From Ferrimonas gelatinilytica (GTDB lineage Bacteria; Pseudomonadota; Gammaproteobacteria; Enterobacterales; Shewanellaceae): a stretch of DNA of 64,000 nt. This document shows positions 1 to 9,740 of the stretch, piece by piece. The stretch is taken from contig NZ_BAABLF010000005.1 of the NCBI RefSeq assembly GCF_039544205.1, positions 372,001 through 436,000 of the forward strand, written 5' to 3'. Position 1 is the first letter of the stretch. Every line of letters starts with the position of its first letter. The notes beneath the pieces are model-generated. The model was not told the origin of the DNA, ran no database searches, and worked only from the letters and a program-made list of their open reading frames with translations. The position numbers were made by a program, and so were the translations under genes.

Positions 1-1
1 C

Positions 2-2170
2 ACCACCCTGAGTCCGCCCGAACCCGGCAGTGCGTGGGAGGCGGCCTTCGTCGCCGACACCGGCCTGATTGGACGGGAGGATGGCCTGGCCACCGGCACC
101 GCTGCGGTGATCGGGGCGCTCGCCAACCAGCCACCGGACCTTCTGTTGCTCGGCGGCGACTACGCCTACTACGACACCGACAAACGCTACGGGACCCTGG
201 AGCGGACCATCGATGCCTGGTTTAACCAGATGGCCCCCCTCGCGGAAGTGGCGATGATGCCGGCCTGGGGTAACCATGAGATCCGGCTCGGCGAAGGGTT
301 TGCCCCCTGGGCCGCCCGCTTTCCCCTTCCCGCTGGTTATGACGAAGGACGCATGTACGCCTTCGACGTCGGTGATGTTCACTTTATCTCCGTCTACGCC
401 TTCCACGAGAAGGAGTCGATGCCCCAGTCCGCCGTCGACTGGCTCAGCGATCACCTGGATGCCATCGCCGGCCGTGAGTACCGCTGGGTGATCCCCTTCA
501 TGCATGTCGCCCCCTTCTCCGACGGCACAAACCACCCCTCCGCCCATCTTATTCGGGCCCAGCTCGGGCCCCTGTTCGAAAAGCATGGGATCCGCCTGGT
601 GCTCACTGCTCACGACCAGAATTACGAGCGGACCTGGCCACTGGTGGACGTACCTGAGAGTAACCAGCCCACCAGTGAGCGGCTTGACTGCTACGGCCCC
701 GCAGACGGCACCATCTATATGAAGATCAGCCCCGGGGGAAAACGCAGCAACATCAACGGTGATTTCTCCCAGTGGCGCACGGTACCGGCCCCAAGCTGGA
801 CCGCGTTTCGCAACAACGATGCTCATCACTTCGCTCGCCTGGCCTTTACCGCCGCGGGCGAGCTCAACGTCAAAGTGTACGGTATCGACGGCGATCAGCC
901 ACTCAGGCAGATCGACAGTTTCTCCCTAAGAGCGGGCTGCGGCGGCGCCATCAGCGCAGTGCCTGCGAGCCTGAGCTTTAACCTGGCCCCCGGCGAGTCC
1001 GCCACCCAAACTCTGCAACTCTCGTTGACCGAGGGCAGCGGCGACCTCAGGGTTGACACCGACCAGCCCTGGCTCAGGGTCGCGCCGGCCCAGGGCCCCA
1101 GCCCCTTGGTCACTGACGTGGAGGTGGATACTCAGGGGATGGCACCGGGTAACTATCAGGGTCAGCTTAGGGTCGAGTCCAGCGAGGAGCTCAGTCGCAC
1201 CCTGGGGGTAAACCTGTCACTGTTCGACGATCAATACCGCGTCCTCATCGCCGACAATCCTGAGCGTGCGAGCCCGATCCTGATGGAGGACGCCAGAGTA
1301 TCCGGCGAGATCTTCGCCTTTATCGATCCCCCGACCGGCCTGGACCAGGTCAATTTCCTGATTGATGGCGTCCAACAGCAACAGGAGAATCGCGCCCCCT
1401 GGGACCTGGGCGGCACGGCTGGCGATGGCAGTGCTCAACCCTTTGACACGGCTTTCTTAAGTGACGGTCTCCATACCCTCACCGCGCGCCTGATCCTTGC
1501 CGATGGCGGTGAAATGGAGCAGATATTGGGCTTCACCGTAGCCAACGAGATCCGCGACGGTGCCCCGGTGTTCACCCCAGCGCAGCTTCAGATCCCCTTA
1601 ACCCTGCCCGAGGTTAGTGCCGAGTTGAACGTATCGGTCAGCGCGAGCCCGAGCAGCACCGTCACCCTTGAAACTCCGACCCCCTGGCTATCCGTGGCGC
1701 CCGGCAGCGGCCAGACCCCGCTGGCCGCCACCGTTACCGTGGACGCCAGTGGCCTCACAAGCGGCAACTACCAGGGGCTGGTGCGCGCCAGCAACGCAGT
1801 GGGCAGTGATGAGCTACCGGTTACCCTGGTCCTCACGGAGGCGGGCAGCGCCACACCGCTCTGGTGGTCCACCCGTGCGGATCGCAGCGCCCCGATAGCG
1901 CTCGAAGGGTCAAGTGTCGAAGGCATTGGCTACGTTTTCGTAGCGGATGATGGCCTGATCCGACGAGTTCGCTTCTACATCGATGGCATCGAGGTACAGA
2001 CGGAGAACAATGCCCCCTGGGATCTCGGGGGCACGGCCAATGACAGCAATCGAAATGCACTGCCCTTTGACTTTGCCACCCTGGGTGCGGGGTCACACTG
2101 GGTGGAAGCGCGAATCGAAAGACCCGCGGGTGAGGAGCGAACCGGGGCGACCTTCACGGTGACGCCCTGA
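2..2170 (+). CDS. Secreted purple-acid-phosphatase-like metallophosphoesterase with repeated C-terminal beta domains (5' partial)
   Basis: The reading frame is open to the left window edge, so the N-terminus and any signal peptide are missing; the first internal ATG is at 107. The catalytic domain shows calcineurin/PAP-type metal motifs in order: FVADTG, GDYAYYD, WGNHE, a histidine in PFMHVAP, and TAHDQNYER. The last motif is normally GHxH, so the second histidine is replaced by Gln. After about residue 285 (counted from the 107 ATG) come two copies of a unit made of a BACON/Ig-like beta domain (WLRVAP/WLSVAP) and a second beta domain (APWDLGGTA). It is probably an extracellular or periplasmic phosphatase with adhesion or carbohydrate-binding repeats. 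Substrate unknown. The family assignment is good; the role of the repeats is inferred. Confidence 0.8.
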   Translation, partial: TTLSPPEPGSAWEAAFVADTGLIGREDGLATGTAAVIGALANQPPDLLLLGGDYAYYDTDKRYGTLERTIDAWFNQMAPLAEVAMMPAWGNHEIRLGEGFAPWAARFPLPAGYDEGRMYAFDVGDVHFISVYAFHEKESMPQSAVDWLSDHLDAIAGREYRWVIPFMHVAPFSDGTNHPSAHLIRAQLGPLFEKHGIRLVLTAHDQNYERTWPLVDVPESNQPTSERLDCYGPADGTIYMKISPGGKRSNINGDFSQWRTVPAPSWTAFRNNDAHHFARLAFTAAGELNVKVYGIDGDQPLRQIDSFSLRAGCGGAISAVPASLSFNLAPGESATQTLQLSLTEGSGDLRVDTDQPWLRVAPAQGPSPLVTDVEVDTQGMAPGNYQGQLRVESSEELSRTLGVNLSLFDDQYRVLIADNPERASPILMEDARVSGEIFAFIDPPTGLDQVNFLIDGVQQQQENRAPWDLGGTAGDGSAQPFDTAFLSDGLHTLTARLILADGGEMEQILGFTVANEIRDGAPVFTPAQLQIPLTLPEVSAELNVSVSASPSSTVTLETPTPWLSVAPGSGQTPLAATVTVDASGLTSGNYQGLVRASNAVGSDELPVTLVLTEAGSATPLWWSTRADRSAPIALEGSSVEGIGYVFVADDGLIRRVRFYIDGIEVQTENNAPWDLGGTANDSNRNALPFDFATLGAGSHWVEARIERPAGEERTGATFTVTP

Positions 2171-2261
2171 GGCAGTGCCCGGGCCCGGCGATGGGAGCAG
2201 GCGCGTCAGGGGGCCCTCGTGATAACCGGCGCAGGTAAACCAACCCGGGTTCTTGAGGTGG

Positions 2262-2287
2262 CACCGGCACCTGGGATGGTGCCGGTG
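2262..2287. terminator. Hairpin between convergent genes
   Basis: A perfect 10-bp stem (CACCGGCACC / GGTGCCGGTG) with a 6-base loop lies between the convergent phosphoesterase and ABC permease genes. There is no T-tract on either side, so it is at best a weak or Rho-assisted terminator. Confidence 0.35.
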
Positions 2288-2299
2288 AGTTGGCCATGC

Positions 2300-3445
2300 C
2301 TAGTCGAGGGTTTTGCGAAACCTCATGGAAGCCAAAAGCAGCCCGGCGAGGGTAAACACGCCGAGCCAGATGAGGTCCGGTACCAGATCGCCAAGTTCGG
2401 CCTGGCGCAGCAGGACGCCGCGGATGCAGCGCATGAAGTGCGTCGCCGGGAGGGCCTCGGCGATGATCTGCGCCGCGACCGGCATCCCCTCGTAGGGGAA
2501 CATGAAGCCGGAAAGCAGGATCGAGGGCAACAGGATAAACACCGTCATCTGCATCGCCTGCAACTGACTTTTCGCCAGGGTGGAGATAAGCAGTCCTAGG
2601 ACCAGGCTTGCGGCGATGAACAGGAGCGTGATCACCAGCAGATCCAGTGCGCTGCCACCGAGTGGGATCCGAAACAGCACCCGCCCCAATCCCAGGATGA
2701 TCCCCGTCTGCAGCAGACCGACAAAGATGTAGGGAATGATTTTGCCCAGCATCAACTCCAGGGGGTGGATCGGGGTGGTAATCAACATCTCCATGTTACC
2801 CCGCTCCTGTTCGCGGACGATCGCCAGGGAGGTAAAGAGGATCATGGTCATGGTGAGGATCACCCCCACCAGCCCCGGCACGATGTTCACCGCCGTCCTT
2901 TGCTCCGGATTGTAGAGCAGTGTCACCTCGAACGTCGGCACCGTGTGCAGGGAGCTCTGGCGAAAGAGATCCGGCAGCGGCATGGAACGTAAGCTCTGTA
3001 TCGCCCCGGCCACCACGTTATCGGAGCCATCCACCAACCACTGGGCGATGGGCCGACTGAGGGGCTCGTCACTGGATGCCGGGGTGGACAGTCCGGCAAC
3101 GCTGTGACGTGCCAGGCGATCATCCACGTCCGGCGGGATGATCAATACCGCCCGCACCCGCCCTTCGGTCAGTGCCGCCTGACCCTCGGCCAGATCCACG
3201 CCCCGGCTCACCACCTCGACCACCTGGGTCGCGATGACACTCTGGATCAGCGCCCGGCTGAGCCCGGTCTGGCTCTGATCCACCACCGCCACCGGCAGAT
3301 CCCGTACCCGGTTATTGATGGCGTAGCCAAACAGCACCAGCTGGATAAGCGGGATCATAATCACCATCGCAAAGGTCATGCGATCCCGTCGCAGCTGCAT
3401 CAACTCCTTAGCCAACACCGCCCAGATCCGCCTTAACCCCTTCAT
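2300..3445 (-). CDS. ABC-2 type transporter permease (YhhJ/YbhR-like)
   Basis: This 381-residue inner-membrane permease has one N-terminal membrane segment (about residues 20-42), a large periplasmic segment, then a block of hydrophobic helices from about residue 190. The EQERGNMEMLITTP motif is typical of ABC2_membrane_3 permeases. It is the last gene of a three-gene unit with the ATPase and HlyD-type genes. Its ATG overlaps the ATPase stop by four bases, so translation is probably coupled. Family members such as YbhFSR and YhhJ export small amphiphiles or drugs. The substrate here cannot be read from sequence. Confidence 0.88.
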   Translation of the reverse strand: MKGLRRIWAVLAKELMQLRRDRMTFAMVIMIPLIQLVLFGYAINNRVRDLPVAVVDQSQTGLSRALIQSVIATQVVEVVSRGVDLAEGQAALTEGRVRAVLIIPPDVDDRLARHSVAGLSTPASSDEPLSRPIAQWLVDGSDNVVAGAIQSLRSMPLPDLFRQSSLHTVPTFEVTLLYNPEQRTAVNIVPGLVGVILTMTMILFTSLAIVREQERGNMEMLITTPIHPLELMLGKIIPYIFVGLLQTGIILGLGRVLFRIPLGGSALDLLVITLLFIAASLVLGLLISTLAKSQLQAMQMTVFILLPSILLSGFMFPYEGMPVAAQIIAEALPATHFMRCIRGVLLRQAELGDLVPDLIWLGVFTLAGLLLASMRFRKTLD

Positions 3446-4371
3446 TGACGCCGGGCTCCCGCGGTACGCATAACGAACACATCCTCCAGGCTGGGGCGAA
3501 CCTCCACCCCATCGTGAAGCCCCTCGCAGCCCGGCTGAGCCAGCAGCCAGGCGACGGGGTCCGGCTGCTGCCGGTCCACCAGGATCCGCAAACGGCTGCC
3601 CAACTGGGCGGCACTGCGAACCTGGGGGAGTGAGATGAGCTGCTGCTTCACCTGGCGCAGGTCCGCCCCGGCCAACTCCACCACCCTGCCCCCCATCGAG
3701 GCCATCAGCGCCTGCGGCGCATCGTCAGCACGTTTGCGTCCGCTCTGAAGGATCGCCAGCTTGTGGCAGCGCTCCGCCTCATCCATGTAGTGGGTGGAAA
3801 CCAGGATGCTGGCACCGGCGGCACAGAGATCAAACAGCTGCTCCCAGAAATCCCGCCGGTTTTCCGGATCCACCGCCGAGGTAGGCTCATCGAGAAAAAG
3901 CAGGCGCGGGCGATGCAGCACCGCGGCGGCCAGGGCCAGGCGCTGCCGTTGGCCGCCGCTCATGGAGCCCGCCAGCTGCCCGGTCAGGCGATCCAGCCCA
4001 TACACCGCCAAGAGTTCATCTATGCGGCGGCGGGTCTCGCTGCCGGAGAGTCCATGGATCCGGGCCATGAACTTCAGGTTCTCCCTCACCGTAAGATCGC
4101 CGTAGAGGGAGAAGCGCTGGGTCATGTAGCCGATCTCCCGCTTCAACGCCTCGGCGGCCTGTGGCAGCCGGTGACCAAGCACCGTCACCTCCCCCTCCGT
4201 GGGGGCCAGAAGGCCGGTTAGCAGGCGGATAGCGGTGGTTTTCCCGCTCCCGTTGGGGCCCAGGAAGCCATAGATAATCCCGGGCTCTACGGTCAGGTCC
4301 AGCCCATCGATGGCGGTGAAATCGCCAAACTTTCGCACCAGGCCACGAGCCTGGATCACCGCTTCGGTCAT
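3442..4371 (-). CDS. ABC transporter ATP-binding protein
   Basis: This 309-residue cytoplasmic ATPase energises the permease encoded just downstream. Walker A is GPNGSGKTT (about residue 38), the signature is SGGQRQRL, Walker B is LLFLDEPTSAVDP and the H-loop is STHYMDE. The C-terminal 80 residues form the DUF4162-like tail common in drug/ABC-2 exporters. It carries one nucleotide-binding domain, unlike E. coli YbhF, which has two, so it would work as a homodimer. It overlaps both neighbours by four bases (ATGA), which indicates a tightly coupled operon. Confidence 0.92.
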   Translation of the reverse strand: MTEAVIQARGLVRKFGDFTAIDGLDLTVEPGIIYGFLGPNGSGKTTAIRLLTGLLAPTEGEVTVLGHRLPQAAEALKREIGYMTQRFSLYGDLTVRENLKFMARIHGLSGSETRRRIDELLAVYGLDRLTGQLAGSMSGGQRQRLALAAAVLHRPRLLFLDEPTSAVDPENRRDFWEQLFDLCAAGASILVSTHYMDEAERCHKLAILQSGRKRADDAPQALMASMGGRVVELAGADLRQVKQQLISLPQVRSAAQLGSRLRILVDRQQPDPVAWLLAQPGCEGLHDGVEVRPSLEDVFVMRTAGARRQ

Positions 4372-5330
4372 GGCAGGACCACCTGGGCCGGCAAACCGTT
4401 GGGCAGCGCCGCGGCCTCGGCCGGGAGTTGTACCTCCGCCAGGTACATCAAGCGGCTGCGTTCAGACTCATTGAGGGCATAGTAGGGGGTAAAAGCCGGC
4501 TCGTTGCTGATCCAGCGCACTCGCCCTTGCCAACTTTGCGCCACCCCATCGACCCGGACGCTGAGACTCTGTCCGGTGCGAACCGATGCCCGGTAGGGCT
4601 CAGGTACGTAAACCCGGGCATAGGGGGCTTCTCCTGCCAGCACCACCGCCACCGGGCTGCCGATCCGTACCCGCTCACCCAGGTTCCAGGGCAGGTTATC
4701 CAGGCGACCGCTGCGAGTGGCGGTGATGGTGAGCTCCGATAGGGTCTGCACCTGTCCTGCCAGCTCCGCCCGGGCCGCTGCCAGCTGGGCCTCCCCCATG
4801 CGCAGATCCTCCTCACGGGTGCCGTTGGTCAGCTCAAGCAACCGCTCCTGCGCACTGCGCAGCGCAGCCTGGGTGGAGTCGCGCTGCGCCCGACTGTGAT
4901 CCAGCTCCGCAGTGCTGGCCAATCCTCGGCTTACCAGATTGTCTATCCGGGCAAAACTGCGCTCCGCTTCGCGCAGTTCCGCTTGCGCCCCCACCACCTC
5001 CGACTGGGCCTGCCCCACCGCTTCCGGGCGGGCACCGTTGCGCAGCTTATCCAGGTTGGCCTCGGCGGCCGCCACATCGGCACGGGCCTTATGCACCCGG
5101 GCCTGCTGCTGACGATCGTCCAGCTGCGCCAACAGGTCTCCCTGCTCAACCCAGCTGCCCTGGGCCACCGGCAGTGCCACCAGCACTTCGTTGATGGTGG
5201 CCGAGTGGGTGATGCGATCTCGCTCCAGGCTGCCCAGTGCTAGGCGCTCGCCCTCACCGGTGCCACAGCCAGCCAGGATCAGCACCGCGACCGGCCACAC
5301 GCGGATAAACCAAAACCCAAGTTTTTTCAT
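4368..5330 (-). CDS. HlyD-family membrane fusion lipoprotein
   Basis: This is the periplasmic adaptor of the ABC exporter operon. The ATG at 5330 was chosen over the longer frame (5384) because GGGGAA lies a few bases upstream and the resulting N-terminus is a lipoprotein signal ending in LAGC (Cys22). The protein has 320 residues: a short biotinyl-lipoyl-like half, a long alpha-helical hairpin rich in Ala, Glu and Arg (about residues 75-190), a second lipoyl half and a beta-barrel domain. It would link the inner-membrane ABC pump to an outer-membrane channel. No TolC-type gene is adjacent, so a channel encoded elsewhere is presumed. Confidence 0.88.
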   Translation of the reverse strand: MKKLGFWFIRVWPVAVLILAGCGTGEGERLALGSLERDRITHSATINEVLVALPVAQGSWVEQGDLLAQLDDRQQQARVHKARADVAAAEANLDKLRNGARPEAVGQAQSEVVGAQAELREAERSFARIDNLVSRGLASTAELDHSRAQRDSTQAALRSAQERLLELTNGTREEDLRMGEAQLAAARAELAGQVQTLSELTITATRSGRLDNLPWNLGERVRIGSPVAVVLAGEAPYARVYVPEPYRASVRTGQSLSVRVDGVAQSWQGRVRWISNEPAFTPYYALNESERSRLMYLAEVQLPAEAAALPNGLPAQVVLP

Positions 5331-5672
5331 TGGCTTCCCCTGTCTCAACCTCCTTATGTATTGGATAAATATCGCACACCCCACCTCGCTTTACGGGAAA
5401 ACCTGCGTACCAAAGGGGAGTGTCTCGCATCGGTGCCTCGATTTGGGCCTACCTCTCTTACCGCTTTCGCTCCGATGCGGGTTGGGTCTGCTGCCAAGCC
5501 GCGTGGTGACCCGGTTAGCACAGACGCTGAGGTGGCGCTTGCTACCCTTTGGTATGTAGGTAACTTACTGTTGACCTCGGCCGGCGGCGCAGATCACCAT
5601 AGGCAAATCTGTCTCGGCATCGGCTCAGGCACTAGACTGTATCGAACTCCCCCTGCAGTGCGAGGTATCCCC
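5331..5672. other. Intergenic region between divergent exporter operon and SDR gene
   Basis: These 342 bases must hold the divergent promoters. A TTGACC hexamer lies near 5573, but no convincing -10 partner was found. An open frame runs through it in phase with the SDR gene, but it resembles no family I know and has no ribosome binding site. No other gene or RNA was recognised. Confidence 0.4.
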
Positions 5673-6470
5673 ATGGATCTGCAACTTCACGACAAGCGGG
5701 TACTGGTGACCGGCTCCACCGGTGGCATCGGTAAAAAGATCGCGGAAAAGTACCTGTCGGAGGGGGCGGTTGTTTACATCAACGGCCGCAATGAAGCCCG
5801 CTGCCAGGCGGTGGCCACGGAACTCGAAGGCCTGACCGGCAGCAAGGGCCGGGCCCGGCCGGCAGCTGCGGATCTGTCCGACGCCGAGCAGACCGATGCC
5901 CTACTGGCCAGGCTGGCAGAGGATGGCGGGATAGACATCCTCATCAACAACACCGGCATCTTCGAGGTGAAACCGTTCGAGCAGATCAGTGACGAGGAGT
6001 GGCTGCACTACTTCAACGTCAACATCCTCTCTGCGGTGCGCCTATCCCGTGCCCTGCTGCCGGCGATGCTCAGACGTGATTACGGCCGTATCGTCAATAT
6101 CTCCTCCGAGTGCGCCATCAAGCCCCTGGGTCAAATGGTGCATTACAGCGTGACCAAAACCGCCCTGCTCTCCCTCTCCCGTGCCCTGGCGGAACTGACC
6201 AAGGGGAAAAATGTCACGGTGAACTCCGTGCTGCCCGGCCCCACCTGGACCGAGGGGGTAGAGCACTACTTCGATACCCTGGCTGCCGAGGAGGGCAAAC
6301 CCCTGGAATCCCTGACTCGTAACTATTTTGCCGATCACGAACCTACCTCGCTGCTGCAGCGGTTTGTCGATGTCAATGAGGTGGCGGAAGCCACCGTCTA
6401 CCTGACCAGCAACCGTGCGATGAACGGCCAGGGGCTGCGGGTCGAGGGGGGGATCATTCGCGCCCTATGA
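5673..6470 (+). CDS. Short-chain dehydrogenase/reductase (SDR)
   Basis: This is a 265-residue classical SDR, presumably an NAD(P)-dependent oxidoreductase. The Rossmann glycine motif TGSTGGIG is at residues 13-20, NNTG follows the beta-4 strand, the catalytic Ser is in NISSE and the YxxxK pair is in HYSVTK. The C-terminus ends in the usual glycine-rich tail (RVEGGII). The start at 5673 is supported by GAGGT six bases upstream and by the family N-terminus. The substrate cannot be predicted. It stands alone between the exporter operon and lon. Confidence 0.9.
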   Translation: MDLQLHDKRVLVTGSTGGIGKKIAEKYLSEGAVVYINGRNEARCQAVATELEGLTGSKGRARPAAADLSDAEQTDALLARLAEDGGIDILINNTGIFEVKPFEQISDEEWLHYFNVNILSAVRLSRALLPAMLRRDYGRIVNISSECAIKPLGQMVHYSVTKTALLSLSRALAELTKGKNVTVNSVLPGPTWTEGVEHYFDTLAAEEGKPLESLTRNYFADHEPTSLLQRFVDVNEVAEATVYLTSNRAMNGQGLRVEGGIIRAL

Positions 6471-6613
6471 GGCGTCTACCGACGTTTTGGGGACGCAACG
6501 CCAAGGGACGAGGGAAGCTGGCGGCCGATTGGCCGGTTTACCGCTCGCCCCCCTTGGATTGCCCGGGCCCCATCCCCATCTAGTGGACAACAGCGAGCAA
6601 CAACGACGGACTC

Positions 6614-9037
6614 ATGAGCCACAACGCCATCGACGAATTCAGCGCCAACTTTCATATCGAGCTGGACGGTGAGAGCAGCAGCGACCTGCTCCCCGCCCTG
6701 CCCCAGCATCCGGATGTCCTGCCGGTCATGCCACTGCAAAACCGCCCCTTCTTTCCCGCCCAGATCATGCCGGTGGCAGTCAAAGGCGGCGCCTGGTCTC
6801 ACACCCTGGAAGCGGTGGACAAAAGCCCCCACAAGATGATGGTGCTCTTTCATACTGCGCAGCAGGATGCGGCGGAGGGAGAGCTTCAGCGCGATCTGCT
6901 GGCACAAACCGGCACCCTGGTGCGGGTCCACCAGATCAACAAAACCGAAGATGGCCAGTTCCAGTTTATTGCCGAGGGGGTCTGTCGTGCCCAGATCCAG
7001 CGTTGGATCACTGACGCTCAACCCTACCTGGCGGAGATGAGCTACCCGCTGGATGAACATCCGGACAGCAAGGAGATCAAGGCTTACGCCATCGCCCTCA
7101 TCAGCGCCCTGAAGGAGCTGGTCCCCCTCAACCCGCTCTACAGCGAGGAGCTGAAACAGTACCTGGAGCGCTTCGGGCCCCACGAGCCCTCGCCTTTGAC
7201 CGATTTTGCCGCCGCCATCACCACGGCGAAGGCCGAGGCCCTGCAAGGGGTTCTGGACACGGTGACCCTGCTTCCCCGGATGCAGAAAGTGCTCGCACTG
7301 CTGAAAAAGGAGCTCGATGCCGCCAAGCTGCACAGCGAAATCAGCGAACAGGTGAACCAAAAACTGGAGCAGCGGGAGCGGGAGTTTTTCCTGCGGGAGC
7401 AGCTCAAGGTGATCCAGCGAGAGCTGGGGGTCGCCAAGGATGATAAAACCGCCGACATCGAGCAGTTTAAGGCGCGGATGATCGGCAAAACCCTGCCGGA
7501 GCCGGTGTCGCAACGTTTCGCCGATGAGTTGCAGAAGCTTTCGGTACTGGAGACCGGCTCCCCCGAGTACTCGGTCACCCGTAACTATCTCGACTGGCTG
7601 ACACAGGTCCCCTGGGGGGTCTTCTCCCAGGACAGTATCGATCTGGCCAAGGCCCGCAAGATCCTGGATAAAGGCCATGATGGCCTGGTGGATGTGAAGG
7701 ACAGGATCCTGGAGTTCCTGGCGGTCGGTGCCTTCAAGGGGGAGATTGGCGGCTCCATCATCCTGCTGGTGGGCCCGCCCGGTGTCGGCAAAACCTCCAT
7801 CGGCCGCTCCATCGCCGAGTGTCTTGGCCGCCCCTTCTACCGTTTCAGTGTCGGTGGCATGCGGGACGAAGCGGAGATCAAGGGCCATCGACGCACCTAT
7901 ATTGGTGCCATGCCGGGCAAGCTGGTGCAGGCGCTGAAGGAAACCGAGGTGATGAACCCGGTGATCATGCTCGATGAGATCGACAAGATGGGCAAGAGCT
8001 ACCAGGGCGATCCCGCCTCCGCGCTGCTGGAAACCCTGGATCCGGAGCAGAATGTCGATTTCCTCGATCACTATCTGGATGAACGCCTGGATCTCTCCAA
8101 GGCCCTCTTTGTCTGCACCGCCAACACCCTCGACAGCATCCCCGGCCCCCTGCTGGACCGGATGGACGTGATCCGCCTGTCCGGTTACCTGGCAGAGGAG
8201 AAGGTCGCCATTGCCAAGCACCACCTCTGGCCCCGCCAGCTGGCCAAAGCCGGGCTCAAACGCAGCCAACTGCGCCTCTCGGAGCCCGCACTGCGCAAGG
8301 TGATCGATGGCTATGCCCGGGAAGCCGGCGTCCGCGCCCTGGATAAGCAGCTGGCCAAATTGGTGCGCAAATCCGTGGTTACCCTGCTGGAGAGCGGCGC
8401 AGAAAAAGCCAGCATCGGCGTCAAAGAGGTGGAGTCCCTGCTTGGTATGCCCCGCTTCAGACCGGATGACCTGCTCAGCGGCAAGGGGATCGTCACCGGG
8501 TTGGCCTGGACCTCAATGGGCGGCGCAACCCTGCCCGTAGAGGCGCGCCGGGTTCATCAGCAGGCGCGGGGGCTGCACCTGTCCGGTCAGTTAGGTGACG
8601 TAATGAAGGAGTCGGCGGGGATCGCCCTGAACTTCGTAGCCGGCGCCATTGCCGAGGGCGGCTCGCTGGCCCACCTTAAGGCCGACGCCCACTTCTTTGA
8701 CAAGGCCCATATCCACCTCCATGTTCCGGATGGTGCGACCCCCAAGGATGGTCCCTCCGCCGGTGTCACCATGGCGACCGCGTTGCTGTCACTGGCACTG
8801 GATAGGGCCCCAAGGTCGGGGCTGGCGATGACCGGCGAGCTGAGTCTGACCGGCAAGGTGATGGCCGTGGGCGGGATCCGCGAGAAGGTGATCAGCGCCA
8901 AGCGCCAGAAGATCTTCGAGGTGATCCTCCCCGAGGCCAACCGTGGCGACTACGAGGAGCTGCCGGATTACGTCAAAGAGGGGATGGCCGTTCACTTCGC
9001 GGACCGCTACGAGCAGGTGGCCGCTCTGGTTTTTTAG
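6614..9037 (+). CDS. lon: ATP-dependent Lon-type serine protease
   Basis: This 807-residue AAA+ protease degrades damaged and regulatory cytoplasmic proteins. The LON substrate-binding N-domain covers about residues 40-235. Walker A GPPGVGKTS is near residue 386 and Walker B VIMLDEIDK near 453. The C-terminal protease domain has PKDGPSAG with Ser715 and a lysine in REKV (Lys758), the 43-residue Ser-Lys spacing of E. coli Lon. It is not next to clpPX, the usual place for the housekeeping lon in many gammaproteobacteria, so this may be a second, divergent Lon. That cannot be decided from this window. A clear terminator follows. Confidence 0.93.
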   Translation: MSHNAIDEFSANFHIELDGESSSDLLPALPQHPDVLPVMPLQNRPFFPAQIMPVAVKGGAWSHTLEAVDKSPHKMMVLFHTAQQDAAEGELQRDLLAQTGTLVRVHQINKTEDGQFQFIAEGVCRAQIQRWITDAQPYLAEMSYPLDEHPDSKEIKAYAIALISALKELVPLNPLYSEELKQYLERFGPHEPSPLTDFAAAITTAKAEALQGVLDTVTLLPRMQKVLALLKKELDAAKLHSEISEQVNQKLEQREREFFLREQLKVIQRELGVAKDDKTADIEQFKARMIGKTLPEPVSQRFADELQKLSVLETGSPEYSVTRNYLDWLTQVPWGVFSQDSIDLAKARKILDKGHDGLVDVKDRILEFLAVGAFKGEIGGSIILLVGPPGVGKTSIGRSIAECLGRPFYRFSVGGMRDEAEIKGHRRTYIGAMPGKLVQALKETEVMNPVIMLDEIDKMGKSYQGDPASALLETLDPEQNVDFLDHYLDERLDLSKALFVCTANTLDSIPGPLLDRMDVIRLSGYLAEEKVAIAKHHLWPRQLAKAGLKRSQLRLSEPALRKVIDGYAREAGVRALDKQLAKLVRKSVVTLLESGAEKASIGVKEVESLLGMPRFRPDDLLSGKGIVTGLAWTSMGGATLPVEARRVHQQARGLHLSGQLGDVMKESAGIALNFVAGAIAEGGSLAHLKADAHFFDKAHIHLHVPDGATPKDGPSAGVTMATALLSLALDRAPRSGLAMTGELSLTGKVMAVGGIREKVISAKRQKIFEVILPEANRGDYEELPDYVKEGMAVHFADRYEQVAALVF

Positions 9038-9053
9038 ATACTGCACTCTTCCC

Positions 9054-9082
9054 AAGCGCCTGATCCCATCAGGCGCTTTTTT
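9054..9082 (+). terminator. Rho-independent terminator after lon
   Basis: An 11-bp stem (AAGCGCCTGAT / ATCAGGCGCTT) with a short CCC loop is followed by a run of T directly downstream of the lon stop codon. Confidence 0.9.
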
Positions 9083-9173
9083 CATCACCGCTTTCTCCAG
9101 ATCTGGGTTTGGTCACAGACAAGTCGGTCAAAATATCGACAATGGCGCCTTTTTGACCGCAAAGGCGTCCTCC

Positions 9174-9680
9174 ATGTCCGATCTCGCACCGTTGTTTGCC
9201 CAGGCCCTGGGATTTGTCGCCATGGCGGTGGGCTGGTGGGCGGCCGCGCAGCGGTGTGACCAGCGCCTGCTCAGGGGCAACCTCCTGTCCGCAGTGCTGA
9301 CCGCCGGCCACCTGGGCGGGCTCGGCAGTTCGTTGGGGATGAGTAATCAGCTGGTGAATGCCGCCCGGTTTGGGCTGGCCCAGCGGGTTCGCCATCGCCG
9401 ATGGGCACACCTGTTTGCGGGCGTGGCACTGCTGCAGGGCCTGGCACTGGCGCAACGCCCCGCCGAATGGTGTGTCGTGCTCGGGTCGGTGCTCTCCAGT
9501 TACCTGCTGTTTTGCTGCCGTGGCGATCTTTTGCGCTGGGGCCTGGTTGGCGTCAACCTGCTCAACCTGACCCTGTCGGTAACCCTGCTCTCCTGGTCGG
9601 GGATCCTCTACCAGAGCGTCACCCTGACTTTACTGCTTCGGAGCCTGCTCAAGCCTCGACCGACGCCCATCTCCATCTAA
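9174..9680 (+). CDS. YgjV-like inner-membrane protein
   Basis: This 168-residue hydrophobic protein has about five predicted membrane segments. Its size and layout match the YgjV/Imp inner-membrane family, which has no established function. The frame extends upstream into lon, but the ATG at 9174 lies after the lon terminator and gives a sensible N-terminus. The ribosome binding site is weak. A 60-base gap separates it from the next gene. The family assignment is moderate, and no function is proposed. Confidence 0.65.
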   Translation: MSDLAPLFAQALGFVAMAVGWWAAAQRCDQRLLRGNLLSAVLTAGHLGGLGSSLGMSNQLVNAARFGLAQRVRHRRWAHLFAGVALLQGLALAQRPAEWCVVLGSVLSSYLLFCCRGDLLRWGLVGVNLLNLTLSVTLLSWSGILYQSVTLTLLLRSLLKPRPTPISI

Positions 9681-9740
9681 GCGAATCAGATCCGGCTCAA
9701 ACTGTTACACTTAAATAAATCTGGCATGGGGGACAGCGGT

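Noticed and set aside
5361..5672. N-terminal extension of the SDR frame
   Set aside because: The SDR fold begins at 5673 with a ribosome binding site; the extension looks non-coding.
6476..8269. 597-codon open frame antisense to lon
   Set aside because: It lies opposite a well-supported Lon gene, has no recognisable family and reflects GC-rich codon bias.
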